Shown: positions 22,378 to 31,596 of the stretch, in pieces | Layout of the letters: every line of letters starts with the position of its first letter | Numbering within the stretch: position 1 is the stretch's first letter | Assembly (NCBI RefSeq): GCF_003287955.1 | Contig: NZ_QMKP01000025.1 | Location: 1 to 37,530, forward strand | Length of the DNA: 37,530 nucleotides | Reading direction: 5' to 3' | Origin: Arthrobacter sp. AQ5-06 | Lineage (GTDB): Bacteria > Actinomycetota > Actinomycetes > Actinomycetales > Micrococcaceae | Position numbers and translations under genes: made by a program | The notes under the pieces: model-generated | Told to the model about the DNA's origin: nothing | What the model saw: only the letters and a program-made list of their open reading frames with translations | Database searches by the model: none

Positions 22378-23300
22378 GAAACTTCTCCCACCCAGGCCAG
22401 CTCGTCTGCCTGATTGAAGTATTTACGGGAAATGGCGTCCGAGGCCTGGGCAACGGCCTTCTGCACGCGTTCCATGTGCTCTGGCAGTTCGGACATCAGA
22501 TCGTCCGTCCGGTGGAACTCGAGGAAGGTGCGGGCCTGGCCCACAATCCGGCGGGCGTCGTTGATGAAGCCCACGCGCTGCGCTGAAGGGTCCAGCTTGG
22601 CGAGGCACTCATCGGCGTCCCGCAGGGCGTAGACAATGGACCGCGGGAACAACCGGTCAAGCAGGAGGAACTCGGCGGCGTGCTGGTCCCCGAAGGCGGC
22701 CCGGCGCGTACGCAGGAACGACTCATAGGCCCCCGCGCACCGCAGCATGTTGACCCAGGACATGCCTGCAGAGAGGACATCCCGGGTGGAGAGCATCCGC
22801 GCGGTCATGTCCGCGCGCTCCAGGGACCGGCCCAACACCAGGAACAGCCAGCTTTCGTCATGGCTCACCGTAGTGTCGGCCAGGCCACTGACCATGGCCG
22901 TCCGTTCCAGCGTCCAGTTGCAGAAGCGGTACGTCCCCACCACGTCCTTGCGGTGCTGGCTCAGCCCGTAGTAGGTGGTGTTGAGGCTTTCCCACAGGCC
23001 CGAGGACACGGTCTCGCGGGCACGGCGGGCATTCTCGCGCGCGGCTCCCAACGACCCGGCGATGGACGTTGCACTGGTCTTGTCGTACGCCAGGGCGTGG
23101 AGGAGTTCGGGCAGGCCGAAGTCTTCGCTCTGCGGCCGGGCGCCCATCACTGCGAGCAGTTCCTGGGCCACCCTGCGTCGTTCGTCCATGGGGAGGTGGT
23201 TCAGGCGTTCAAGGTGCACGTCCAGGATGCGGGCGGTGCCGTCGGCCCGCTCCACATAGCGTCCGATCCAAAATAGGGACTCAGCTATACGGCTAAGCAT
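22374..23300 (-). CDS. Alpha-E domain (DUF403) protein
   Basis: A 308-residue all-helical protein of the alpha-E family. It opens MLSRIAESLFWIGRYVERAD, the family hallmark, then GTARILDVHLERLNHLP. Further conserved parts are ETVSSGLWESLNTTYYGLSQ and SWLFLVLGRSLERADMTARM. The biochemical role is unknown; close linkage and, in some bacteria, fusion to circularly permuted ATP-grasp and transglutaminase domains suggest it supports a peptide-bond or amide-forming system. It lies 75 bp after the ATP-grasp gene and overlaps the transglutaminase start. Confidence 0.9.
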   Translation of the reverse strand: MLSRIAESLFWIGRYVERADGTARILDVHLERLNHLPMDERRRVAQELLAVMGARPQSEDFGLPELLHALAYDKTSATSIAGSLGAARENARRARETVSSGLWESLNTTYYGLSQHRKDVVGTYRFCNWTLERTAMVSGLADTTVSHDESWLFLVLGRSLERADMTARMLSTRDVLSAGMSWVNMLRCAGAYESFLRTRRAAFGDQHAAEFLLLDRLFPRSIVYALRDADECLAKLDPSAQRVGFINDARRIVGQARTFLEFHRTDDLMSELPEHMERVQKAVAQASDAISRKYFNQADELAWVGEVS

Positions 23301-23375
23301 TCGCGGTGACCTCCTGCGCGTCCGAAATCTGTGGGGATGAACCCATGAACATTTGTGCCGGTACCATGGCCCGGC

Positions 23376-24932
23376 TCACTGCTGCTGCTCCGATTGGCGG
23401 TCGCGCCAGTTGCTCTCCACTGGCCAGACGGATACCCGCTCACGGATGGAAATGGTGGGCCGAGGAACAGTTTCCACCGGCACCTGCGGTGAGTTTGCCA
23501 GTACCCACGTGTCTTTCGAGCCGCCGCCCTGGCTGGAGTTCACAATGAGGGAGCCTTCCTTGAGCGCCACCCTGGTGAGTCCTCCGGGAAGCACCCAGAC
23601 GTCGTCGCCGTCGTTGACAGCAAAGGGGCGCAGGTCCACGTGCCGCGGGCCGAATTTGTCCCCGCCGAGGGTGGGCACCGTGGAAAGCTGCAGGACCGGC
23701 TGTGCGATCCAGCCCCGCGGGTCAGCGACGACCCGCTTGCGCAGGGCCTCGAGTTCATCCTTGGAGGCGTCCGGCCCGATGACCAGGCCCTTGCCGCCGG
23801 AGCCGTCCACGGGCTTCACCACAAGCTCAGCCAGGTTGTCCAGGACATATTCCCGGGCTTCCTTCTCCTCCAGCCGGAACGTATCCACGTTCGCGATGAC
23901 GGGCTCCTCGCTGAGGTAGTAGCGGATGAGGTCCGGAACGTAGCTGTAGACAAGCTTGTCGTCGGCCACGCCGTTGCCCACGGCGTTGGCGATGGTCACG
24001 CCGCCCGCCCTGGCGGCGTTGACCAGCCCCGGGCAGCCGAGCATGGAATCCGAGCGGAACTGCAGGGGGTCAAGGAACTCGTCGTCGATGCGTTTGTAGA
24101 TCACGTCCACGCGCTGCTCACCGGCCGTGGTGCGCATGTAGACGCGGTTGCCGCGGCAGATGAGGTCGCGGCCTTCGACGAGCTCCACGCCCATCAGGCC
24201 GGCCAGCAGTGTGTGTTCAAAGTAGGCGCTGTTAAAGACACCGGGGGTCAGCACCACTACCGTGGGATCGTCGACGCCGCCGGGCGCCGTTTTACGCAGG
24301 GCGGACAGCAGCCGGCGGGGGTACTCTTCCACGGGCCGAATGAGCTGCTGGCCAAATGCTTCGGGCAGGCCCTTGGCCATGGCACGCCGGTTTTCCAGAA
24401 CGTAGCTGACGCCGGACGGCACCCGCACATTGTCTTCCAGGACACGGAAGGTGCCCGCTGCGTCGCGCACCACATCGATGCCGGAGATGTGGACGCGGAC
24501 TCCGCCGGCCGGCTCGAAGCCGTGCACCTGGCGGTGGAAGTGGGCGCTGGTGGTGACGAGTTGGCGCGGGATGACGCCGTCGGCCACCACGTTCATTTTG
24601 TCGTAGACATCGTTGAGGAAGGCTTCCAGGGCCCGGACGCGCTGCGCCACGCCCTTTTCCAGCACGGTCCACTCATCAGCGGGGATAACGCGGGGGACGA
24701 TGTCGAGCGGAAACGGCCGCTCCTCCCCCGCGAAGTCAAAGGTCACACCGCGGTCCAGAAAGGTCCGTGCCATGGAATCCGCCCGGGCGCTGACGTCGGC
24801 GAGGGAGAGCTTGCGGAGCGCGTCCGCCACCTCCGTGTACGAATCGCGGGCCTCCTGGTTGGGGGTGAACATCTCGTCGTAGGCGCCCGTGCGCCCGGCG
24901 GCCTCGGAGTACTCCTGAAATAGGTCTGACAT
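23376..24932 (-). CDS. Circularly permuted type 2 ATP-grasp protein
   Basis: About 518 residues, CP_ATPgrasp_2 family. It starts MSDLFQEYSEAAGRTGAYDE, then TFLDRGVTFDFAGEERPFPL and the ATP-grasp signatures FRVLEDNVRVPSGVSYVLEN, DELVVKPVDGSGGKGLVIGP-type residues (LVVKPVDGSGGKGLVIG) and HVDLRPFAVNDGDDVWVLPG. ATP-grasp enzymes join a carboxylate to an amine, often making unusual peptides; the substrate is unknown. ATG 24932 gives the usual family start, though AAAGGA lies very close to it; ATG 24969 is an alternative. It is the first gene of the operon with the alpha-E and transglutaminase genes and divergent from the YeiH-like transporter. Confidence 0.9.
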   Translation of the reverse strand: MSDLFQEYSEAAGRTGAYDEMFTPNQEARDSYTEVADALRKLSLADVSARADSMARTFLDRGVTFDFAGEERPFPLDIVPRVIPADEWTVLEKGVAQRVRALEAFLNDVYDKMNVVADGVIPRQLVTTSAHFHRQVHGFEPAGGVRVHISGIDVVRDAAGTFRVLEDNVRVPSGVSYVLENRRAMAKGLPEAFGQQLIRPVEEYPRRLLSALRKTAPGGVDDPTVVVLTPGVFNSAYFEHTLLAGLMGVELVEGRDLICRGNRVYMRTTAGEQRVDVIYKRIDDEFLDPLQFRSDSMLGCPGLVNAARAGGVTIANAVGNGVADDKLVYSYVPDLIRYYLSEEPVIANVDTFRLEEKEAREYVLDNLAELVVKPVDGSGGKGLVIGPDASKDELEALRKRVVADPRGWIAQPVLQLSTVPTLGGDKFGPRHVDLRPFAVNDGDDVWVLPGGLTRVALKEGSLIVNSSQGGGSKDTWVLANSPQVPVETVPRPTISIRERVSVWPVESNWRDRQSEQQQ

Positions 24933-25046
24933 GTCCTTTAGCCAACCATCTTTTTGTTTCGAAATCATTACTGCCGTCCATTGTGGCGTGTTGCCGGAGG
25001 CAACGGCGGTTCGTTGAATCCGTGTTCTATCCGGCAAGGTTAGTGA

Positions 25047-26126
25047 GTGCCAGAGACAAGTAATCCCGGGAGCTCCGGAGACGGCGGGAACAGCGGCCGC
25101 CGCAGCGGACTGCGGGCCCGCCTTCGTGGTGTGACAATGCCTTCCCGCAGGCTCCTGCCCGGCCTCCTGACGGCCACCCCCGCCCTGGCCGTTGCTTTCG
25201 CTGTACATGCCGTGGTGCCGGCACTGCCGGCCATGACCATTGCGGTTGCGCTGGGCCTGCTCGCCGCAAACCTGCCGGGCACGGCCGTCTGGATCGCTTG
25301 CCGGGCGCGTCCGGGCCTGGACTTCGCGGGCAAGCACCTGATGCGGGGCGGCATCGTCCTACTGGGCCTCAAAGTAAGCATCATGGACATCCTGGGCCTG
25401 GGCTGGCTGGCCATGGTCCTGATCACTGGAGTGGTTCTTCTGAGTTTCGGCGGCACGTACATGCTGGTGCGGCTGTTCCGGCTTCCGCGTGAGACCGCGC
25501 TGCTGGTGGCAACCGGCTTTTCGATCTGCGGGGCGTCCGCCATCGGAGCCATGGCGGCGGTGCGCCGGATCCGGCATGCGGATACCGTCCTGCCGGTGGC
25601 GCTGGTGACACTGTGCGGCACCTTGGCGATCGGCATCCTTCCGCTGCTGATGCATCCCCTGCAATTGAGCCCCCTCGCTTTCGGCGCCTGGACAGGTGCG
25701 TCGGTGCACGACGTCGGCCAGGTGGTGGCCACGGCGCAAACTGCCGGCACCGCGGCACTGGGCATCGCCGTCGTCGTCAAGCTCACCCGAGTGCTGCTCC
25801 TGGCACCGGTGGTTGCTGTGGCGGGCGTGCACCACCGCCTGAGCACTTCAGGACAACACGCACTGCCGCCGTTGGTGCCCCTGTTTGTAGTGGGATTTGT
25901 GGCCATGGTGGCGCTTCGGTCCACGGGCTGGCTCTCCGAAGGTTGGCTTGACGCCGGTGCCGGACTGCAGGACATTCTCCTGGGGGCGGCGCTGTTCGGG
26001 CTCGGGTCTGCCGTGCGGATCCGCACCCTGCTGCACACCGGAGCTAGGGCACTTCTCGCGGCGCTGGCGGCGTGGCTGCTGATCGCGCTGCTGGGCCTGG
26101 CAGCGGCCCTGCTGATGACCGCCTAG
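25047..26126 (+). CDS. YeiH-type (UPF0324) membrane transporter
   Basis: A 359-residue polytopic membrane protein of the PSE/YeiH family, proposed to export sulfate; the function is not firmly proven. It has about nine or ten hydrophobic helices. Family motifs include AGKHLMRGGIVLLGLKVSIM, then FSICGASAIGAMAAVRR and GAWTGASVHDVGQVVATAQT, where SVHDVGQVVA is the most conserved stretch. The start GTG 25047 has AAGG about eight bases upstream; a later ATG at 25137 is possible. Transcription is divergent from the ATP-grasp operon. Confidence 0.85.
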   Translation: MPETSNPGSSGDGGNSGRRSGLRARLRGVTMPSRRLLPGLLTATPALAVAFAVHAVVPALPAMTIAVALGLLAANLPGTAVWIACRARPGLDFAGKHLMRGGIVLLGLKVSIMDILGLGWLAMVLITGVVLLSFGGTYMLVRLFRLPRETALLVATGFSICGASAIGAMAAVRRIRHADTVLPVALVTLCGTLAIGILPLLMHPLQLSPLAFGAWTGASVHDVGQVVATAQTAGTAALGIAVVVKLTRVLLLAPVVAVAGVHHRLSTSGQHALPPLVPLFVVGFVAMVALRSTGWLSEGWLDAGAGLQDILLGAALFGLGSAVRIRTLLHTGARALLAALAAWLLIALLGLAAALLMTA

Positions 26127-26179
26127 GCCGGGGCCGGGATGGTGAGCTGCGGGCCCGGGTCCCGTGATTAGATAGCTGA

Positions 26180-28831
26180 GTGTCACATGAGAATCTGCAG
26201 CGCGATGAAGCCGCTGAACGGTCAGCCCTGATAAGCACCCACAGTTACGATGTCTCGCTGGATGTGCGGCAGGCAGCGGACCCGGACGTAGCGGGCTACA
26301 CCAGCCGAAGCGTTATCAACTTCTCCGCCGCCGAGCCGGGCCAGGGGCAGGTAGCGTCTACATTTCTGGATTTCATCGCCGGCGAAGTCCACAGTGTGTT
26401 CCTCAACGGCAAAGGGCTCCCCGTGGCCGACGTTGTGGACGGTTCCCGGATCCGCCTGGACAACCTGCAGGCAGAGAACCAGGTAACGGTCACCGGCACC
26501 GCCCTGTACAGCCGGTCCGGTGAGGGCATGCACCGCTTTGTGGATCCGGCCGACGGCCAGTGCTACCTCTACACGCAGTACGAGCCCGCCGACGCCCGGC
26601 GCGTGTTCGCCAACTTTGAACAGCCCGATCTCAAAGCCGAGTACACGTTCCACGTCATGGCACCGTCAGGCTGGGAGGTCGCCTCCAACGGAGTTGAAGC
26701 TGCCCGCACGCAGCTGACCAGCGATCCGGCCACCAGCCGCTGGGACTTCGCCGCCACCCGCCCGATGTCCACATACATCACCACAGTGCTTGCCGGGCCG
26801 TACTTCAAAGCCCGGGACCACTGGAGCGCAACGCTCGACGACGGCACGCCGCTGGAGGTGCCGCTGGCCCTGTACTGCAGGGCTTCCATGGCGGAATCGT
26901 TCGATGCTGCGGAGCTCTTTCGCCTGACCAAAAACGGGCTGGACTTCTTCAACCGGCTTTTCGACTTCCCGTACCCCTGGGGGAAATACGACCAGGCCTT
27001 TGTCCCCGAATATAACCTGGGCGCGATGGAAAACCCGGGGCTGGTCACGTTCACCGAAAGCTATGTGTTCACATCCCGCGCCACCGACGCGCAGTACCAG
27101 GCCCGCGCGAACACGCTGATGCACGAGATGGCGCACATGTGGTTCGGCGACCTCGTCACGATGCAGTGGTGGGACGACCTGTGGCTGAAGGAGTCCTTCG
27201 CGGACTACATGGGCACCCTCGGGGTGGACCGCGCCACGGACTGGGAGACAGCCTGGGTCAACTTCGCCAACAAGCGCAAGGCGTGGGCCTATATCCAGGA
27301 CCAGCTGCCCACCACCCATCCGATCGTTGCCGACATCCCGGACCTCGAGGCGGCCAAACAGAACTTCGACGGCATCACCTACGCCAAGGGGGCTTCCGTT
27401 CTGAAGCAGCTGGTGGCGTACGTGGGGTTTGACGCGTTTATCGCCGGCTCACGGCAGTACTTCCGCGACCACGCCTATGGAAACACCACCCTGGCGGACC
27501 TCCTGAAGGCGCTCAGTGCTGCCTCTGGCCGCGACCTTGCCGGCTGGGCTGCCGCCTGGCTGCAGACCTCCGGCATCTCCACACTGTCGCTGGAGACGGA
27601 CACGCACGACGGCGTCCTTGGCGCCGCGACGATCGTCCAGGATGCCGTGGACCCCGTTACCGGACGGGAGGAACTGCGCCCGCACCGGCTGCGCGTGGGC
27701 TCCTACAACTTCGACGCCGACGGCGCGCTGGTCCGCACCGGCAGTGTCGAAACGGACGTTGCCGGAGCGCGGACGGACGTCCCGGAGCTGGCCGGCCAGC
27801 CGCGGCCTGCCCTCCTGCTCGTTAACGATGATGACCTCACCTATGCCAAGGTGCGGCTGGACGCGGTGTCGGAGGCGACAGTGTTGGCATCCCTGGACCG
27901 GATCACCGATCCCATGGCCCGCGCCCTCTGCTGGACAGCGCTGTGGAACTCCGCCCGCGACGGGGAAAGCCCGGCCTCCCGCTATGTGGGGGCCGTGACG
28001 TCGTTCGGACCGTCCGAAACGGGAGTCGGCGTGTTGCTGAACATCCTCGAGAACGCCTCCACCGCCGTCGAGCGCTACACCCCCTTGGCCCGACGCGACG
28101 CGGTGCGTGGCTCCTTCCTGGCGGCGGCCGACGCCCAGCTGGGTAAGGCAGCGCCGGGCTCGGACCACCAGCTGGCCTGGGCGCGGACCATCTCCGCTGT
28201 CAGCCGTCACGACGCTGCCCTCCTCCCCCGGCTCAGGGGCCTTCTGGACGGCACGGTGGTGGTGGACGGCCTGGCCGTGGACGCCGAGCTGCGCTGGAGC
28301 CTCTGGCACGCTCTGGCGGCCAACGGGCAGGCCACCTCCGAAGAGCTGGACGCAGAGCTCGAACGGGACACCACGGCCTCGGGCCGGGCGGGCCACGCCA
28401 CGGCGCTGGCCGCCCGTCCGGAGCCTGATGTCAAGGCCGCCGCCTGGCAGGACGCCGTGGAGGGGACGGAGCTGTCGAACCAGCTTCTCAGCGCCACCAT
28501 CGTTGGATTTACCACCGCTCCCGCTGCCCTCCTGGAACCCTATGTGGAGCCGTATTTCGAGTGCCTCCGCGGTGTCTGGGACAACCGGAGCATTGAAATC
28601 GCCAGCCGGATCGTCCGGGGGCTGTATCCCTTGGCGCAGGATCTGCCGGCGGGGACGCTGCCTGCGGGGCACCCCGTGGCGCTCCGCACGGATGCCTGGC
28701 TGACGGGTAACACTGACGCGCCCCGGGCGCTGCGCCGGATCATTGTGGAACAGCGGAGCCACCTGCTGCGGGCGCTCACCGCACAGCAGCAGTCCGTTCC
28801 GGCGCCGGAAGCTGGCCGCCCGGTCCTGTAA
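26180..28831 (+). CDS. pepN: Aminopeptidase N (M1 family)
   Basis: An 883-residue cytoplasmic zinc aminopeptidase of the M1 family, actinobacterial PepN type. The substrate motif GAMEN (near residue 281) is in YNLGAMENPGLVTF; the zinc site is HEMAH (near residue 315), with the third ligand Glu 18 residues on in LWLKESFADYMG. The long C-terminal helical domain (ERAP1-like) fills the rest, as usual for the family. It starts at GTG 26180 without a ribosome site; TTAGAT six bases upstream suggests a leaderless transcript. It removes N-terminal residues from peptides during protein turnover. Confidence 0.95.
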   Translation: MSHENLQRDEAAERSALISTHSYDVSLDVRQAADPDVAGYTSRSVINFSAAEPGQGQVASTFLDFIAGEVHSVFLNGKGLPVADVVDGSRIRLDNLQAENQVTVTGTALYSRSGEGMHRFVDPADGQCYLYTQYEPADARRVFANFEQPDLKAEYTFHVMAPSGWEVASNGVEAARTQLTSDPATSRWDFAATRPMSTYITTVLAGPYFKARDHWSATLDDGTPLEVPLALYCRASMAESFDAAELFRLTKNGLDFFNRLFDFPYPWGKYDQAFVPEYNLGAMENPGLVTFTESYVFTSRATDAQYQARANTLMHEMAHMWFGDLVTMQWWDDLWLKESFADYMGTLGVDRATDWETAWVNFANKRKAWAYIQDQLPTTHPIVADIPDLEAAKQNFDGITYAKGASVLKQLVAYVGFDAFIAGSRQYFRDHAYGNTTLADLLKALSAASGRDLAGWAAAWLQTSGISTLSLETDTHDGVLGAATIVQDAVDPVTGREELRPHRLRVGSYNFDADGALVRTGSVETDVAGARTDVPELAGQPRPALLLVNDDDLTYAKVRLDAVSEATVLASLDRITDPMARALCWTALWNSARDGESPASRYVGAVTSFGPSETGVGVLLNILENASTAVERYTPLARRDAVRGSFLAAADAQLGKAAPGSDHQLAWARTISAVSRHDAALLPRLRGLLDGTVVVDGLAVDAELRWSLWHALAANGQATSEELDAELERDTTASGRAGHATALAARPEPDVKAAAWQDAVEGTELSNQLLSATIVGFTTAPAALLEPYVEPYFECLRGVWDNRSIEIASRIVRGLYPLAQDLPAGTLPAGHPVALRTDAWLTGNTDAPRALRRIIVEQRSHLLRALTAQQQSVPAPEAGRPVL

Positions 28832-28877
28832 ACCGCTACGGGGAATGCAGGGTGACGGATGTGCCGGAAATTCGGTC

Positions 28878-29143
28878 TTAGGGTGTCCGGCCCGTGCCGA
28901 AAAATAGTGACGCGACGTAAGCGACCGGCAATACGTAGGCGAACGCCGTGGCCACCCAGATCCCGGGAGGCACGGCACCTTACGCGCTCGACGCAACGAT
29001 AGCGAAGACGGCTGCATGTCCTGTCGTCCAAAGAACGGCTATCTTCAGCGTGTTGGCGGACGAGCGCACGTCGGTACGAAGGCGAGTGTGCAAATCCAGT
29101 CGATCACCCAGGCAAGCAAACGGTGCCATGGTTGCCGATTCAC
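28878..29143 (-). pseudogene. Decayed small membrane protein gene
   Basis: On the minus strand a GTG at 29143 opens NRQPWHRLLAWVIDWICTLA, like the first helix of an RDD-type membrane protein, and stops early. A second frame holds ANTLKIAVLWTTGHAAVFAI, a stop, then PPGIWVATAFAYVLPVAYVA and SLFFGTGRTP to the stop at 28878. Two or three membrane helices in shifted frames suggest a broken small membrane protein. The family assignment is uncertain. It fills the gap of about 360 bp between pepN and the lipoate ligase gene. Confidence 0.35.
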
Positions 29144-29194
29144 TCTCACGATCCTATTGGCAGATCCAGCGTGGCGTGCCCGCACAAACCCGCG

Positions 29195-30286
29195 TCAAGG
29201 GACACGGTGCAGCCACTGCTCGGTGCCGAACTTGGTGGCCACCCGGTCCCTGGCGGCAGTGAGTTCGGCGGCGGTGAGTTCCGACGGGGTGGCGGCGTAC
29301 CGTTCGCTGAACACGTCCATCATGGCCGCGATGATCTCCGTGCGGGCCAGCCCGGTCTGCCTGCGCAGCGGATCAACCCGCTTCTTGGCGCTGCGCGTCC
29401 CCTTGTCCGAGAGTTTCTCCTTACCGATGCGCAGCACCTCCACCATCTTGTCGGCGTCGATGTCGTAACTCATGGTGACGTGGTGCAGCATGCCCCCGTT
29501 GGCGAGGCGCTTCTGCGCAGCTCCGCCGATCTTGCCCTGGTCAGTGGCGATGTCGTTCAGGGGTACGTAAAACGCCGTCACCCCGATTTTCTCGAGGGCG
29601 GCCATCACCCAGGCGTCCAGGAACGCGTATGAGTCCGCGAAGCTGATCCCGTCCACCAGCGTCTGCGGCAGGTACAAGGAGTAGGTGATGCAGTTGCCGG
29701 CCTCCATGAACATCGCTCCGCCGCCGCTGATCCGGCGGACCGCACTGATGCCGTGCCGGGCCACGCCGTCGGGATCCAACTCGTTCCGAAAGGACTGGAA
29801 GCTGCCGATCACCACAGACGGCTCCTCCCAGTCCCAGAACCGCAGGGTGGGGTTGCGACGGCCTGCGCCCACCTCTTCGGTCAGCACCTCGTCCAGGGCC
29901 ACGTTGACATACGTAGGCAGCACCGTGGGGGCAATGATGTTCCAGTGGTGATCAGTCCAGGACGTTGCCCTCGCCAAGGCGCGGCGGACAGTGACGGCCA
30001 CGGCATCGGCCGAAAAGCCGAACAGGACAGCGCCGGAAGGCAGCGAACCGGTGACCGCCGCGGAAAGCTCCGCCGCCGTCGCGCTCTCCGGGAGGCCGGT
30101 GAGCGCCCGGTTGATAGCCGGCAGCGCCTCATCGGGTTCGAGGAAGAAGTCGCCGCTGAGGGAGACGCCGGCGAGGACGCCGCCTAGAACGTCGAAGTCC
30201 ACCACCACAAGTTTTCCACCCGGGACTTTGTACTCACCGTGGTGGCTGCGGGGGCGGTCTTCAGCGGCAAATGGTGAGGCAGTCAT
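29195..30286 (-). CDS. lplA: Lipoate-protein ligase with N-terminal accessory domain
   Basis: About 363 residues, biotin/lipoate ligase family (attaches lipoate to E2/GcvH lysines using ATP). The catalytic domain starts near residue 125: NPTLRFWDWEEPSVVIGSFQ, then the lipoyl-AMP loop RRISGGGAMFMEAGNCITYS and the lysine motif DQGKIGGAAQKRLANGGMLH with HHVTMSYDID. The first 110 residues, HGEYKVPGGKLVVVDFDVLG and VSLSGDFFLEPDEALPAINR, resemble the C-terminal accessory domain of E. coli LplA, so the domain order is reversed. ATG 30286 starts MTASPF; 30295 is an alternative. Confidence 0.85.
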   Translation of the reverse strand: MTASPFAAEDRPRSHHGEYKVPGGKLVVVDFDVLGGVLAGVSLSGDFFLEPDEALPAINRALTGLPESATAAELSAAVTGSLPSGAVLFGFSADAVAVTVRRALARATSWTDHHWNIIAPTVLPTYVNVALDEVLTEEVGAGRRNPTLRFWDWEEPSVVIGSFQSFRNELDPDGVARHGISAVRRISGGGAMFMEAGNCITYSLYLPQTLVDGISFADSYAFLDAWVMAALEKIGVTAFYVPLNDIATDQGKIGGAAQKRLANGGMLHHVTMSYDIDADKMVEVLRIGKEKLSDKGTRSAKKRVDPLRRQTGLARTEIIAAMMDVFSERYAATPSELTAAELTAARDRVATKFGTEQWLHRVP

Positions 30287-30328
30287 GCCATCCATCCTGC
30301 CCCACGATCAGCGCCTCCCGAAACGCAA

Positions 30329-30358
30329 AAAGCCCGCACCGTTGCCGGTGCGGGCTTT
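30329..30358 (-). terminator. Terminator of rpmE2
   Basis: AAAGCCCGCACCG and CGGTGCGGGCTTT are exact complements around TTGC, with a T-run when read on the minus strand. It lies 27 bp after the rpmE2 stop. Confidence 0.85.
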
Positions 30359-30384
30359 CCAAAGAACCTTGGGGGTGAAGTGAA

Positions 30385-30642
30385 TTACTTCGCGCCGCCG
30401 AAGCCCTTGAAGCGAGCGTTGAAGCGCTCGACGCGGCCTGCAGAGTCCATGATGCGCTGCTTGCCCGTGTAGAACGGGTGGGACTCGGAGGAGATTTCGA
30501 CGTCGATAACCGGGTAGGTGTTTCCGTCTTCCCACTCGATGGTCTTCTTGGAAGACACAGTGGACTTGGTCAGGAAACTGACGCCGGAAGCCAGGTCGTT
30601 GAAAACAACAGCTTCGTACTTCGGGTGGATATCAGACTTCAT
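30385..30642 (-). CDS. rpmE2: 50S ribosomal protein L31 type B
   Basis: An 85-residue ribosomal protein starting MKSDIHPKYEAVVFNDLASG. It has no Cys, so it is the zinc-free form (L31B) that replaces zinc-binding L31 when zinc is scarce; it carries the type B insert (TIEWEDGNTYPVIDVEISSE) and ends FNARFKGFGGAK. ATG 30642 has AAAGG about eight bases upstream. Many organisms control this gene by Zur, but I see no clear Zur box in the 122-bp upstream gap. A strong terminator follows. Confidence 0.95.
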   Translation of the reverse strand: MKSDIHPKYEAVVFNDLASGVSFLTKSTVSSKKTIEWEDGNTYPVIDVEISSESHPFYTGKQRIMDSAGRVERFNARFKGFGGAK

Positions 30643-30764
30643 AATGGGGCCTTTGTTCGCACAACTGGATTTTGCCAGCTGCCAGGTATGAATGGGATGG
30701 CTGGTGTCTGCTTCAATGCCGCAAGGCAAGAAGCGCAGGACAGCCAGCTGTTAATAATAGCTGA

Positions 30765-31589
30765 TCAATCCGGACCCTGCGAACCGCGGGGCCGGAGTTC
30801 CCAGAACGCCACGGCGGAGGCCGCCGCCACATTGAGGGAGTCCACGCCGGTGCGCATAGGGATTTTCACGGCGAGATCGACGGCGGCAAGCGTCTCTGCG
30901 CTCATGCCTGCGCCTTCGGTGCCGAGCACCAGGGCCAGCCGGTCCGGATTGCGCGCGGCGAGCCCGTCCACGTCCACGGCGTCTTCGGTGAGTTCCAGCG
31001 CGGCCACCGTGAAGCCGGCTTCCTTGAGCAGCGACAGGTCCTGCGGCCAGGACTCCAGCCGCGCCCAGGGCACCTGGAAGACCGTTCCCATGCTGACCCG
31101 GACGCTGCGGCGGTAGAGCGGATCGCCGCAGCGCGGCGAAATCAGGACGGCATCGATGTCCAGGGCCGCGGCCGACCGGAAGATGGCGCCCACGTTGGTG
31201 TGGTCCACGATGTCCTCCAGGACCGCGACCCGGCGCGCGCCGGCAAGCAGCTCGTGGAGCGGCACCGGTTCCGGCCGCTGCATGGCTGCCATGGCGCCGC
31301 GGTGGAGGTGGAATCCGGTGATCTCTTCGAGCAGGGCGGCGCTGCCAATGAATGCGGGAACGTCCGGATAGGCACTGAGGACATCCTCCAGGCCAGCAAG
31401 CCATTTCTCCGCCAGGAAGAACGACCTTGGCCGGTGGCCGGCCGCCAACGCCCGGCGCAGGACCCGCGAGGATTCGGCGATGTACATTCCTTCAGCCGGT
31501 TCGCGGAGCTTCCGCAGGTGCACATCCGTCAGCTGCGTGTAGTCGGACACGCGGGGGTCCCCGGCGGATTCAAGATAGTGGATTGTCAC
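30765..31589 (-). CDS. SpoU/TrmH-family RNA 2'-O-methyltransferase
   Basis: A 274-residue SPOUT methyltransferase with an N-terminal substrate-binding domain (YIAESSRVLRRALAAGHRPR). The catalytic domain has motif 1, DHTNVGAIFRSAAALDIDAV, motif 2, ALVLGTEGAGM, and motif 3, IPMRTGVDSLNVAAASAVAF, which form the SAM-binding knot. The RNA target (rRNA or tRNA) cannot be told. GTG 31589 lies seven bases after the stop of the TSUP transporter gene, so the two form one transcript. Confidence 0.9.
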   Translation of the reverse strand: MTIHYLESAGDPRVSDYTQLTDVHLRKLREPAEGMYIAESSRVLRRALAAGHRPRSFFLAEKWLAGLEDVLSAYPDVPAFIGSAALLEEITGFHLHRGAMAAMQRPEPVPLHELLAGARRVAVLEDIVDHTNVGAIFRSAAALDIDAVLISPRCGDPLYRRSVRVSMGTVFQVPWARLESWPQDLSLLKEAGFTVAALELTEDAVDVDGLAARNPDRLALVLGTEGAGMSAETLAAVDLAVKIPMRTGVDSLNVAAASAVAFWELRPRGSQGPD

Positions 31590-31596
31590 CGGCTGA

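Noticed and set aside
23640..24923. Open frame of 427 codons on the plus strand
   Set aside because: It is the shadow of the ATP-grasp gene, whose motifs are clear on the other strand.
27449..29017. Open frame of 522 codons on the minus strand
   Set aside because: It is the antisense shadow of the pepN 3' half and has low-complexity Arg/Gly sequence.
30643..30764. Zur-binding site upstream of the zinc-free L31 gene
   Set aside because: Expected from other organisms, but no clear palindrome of the actinobacterial Zur type is visible.
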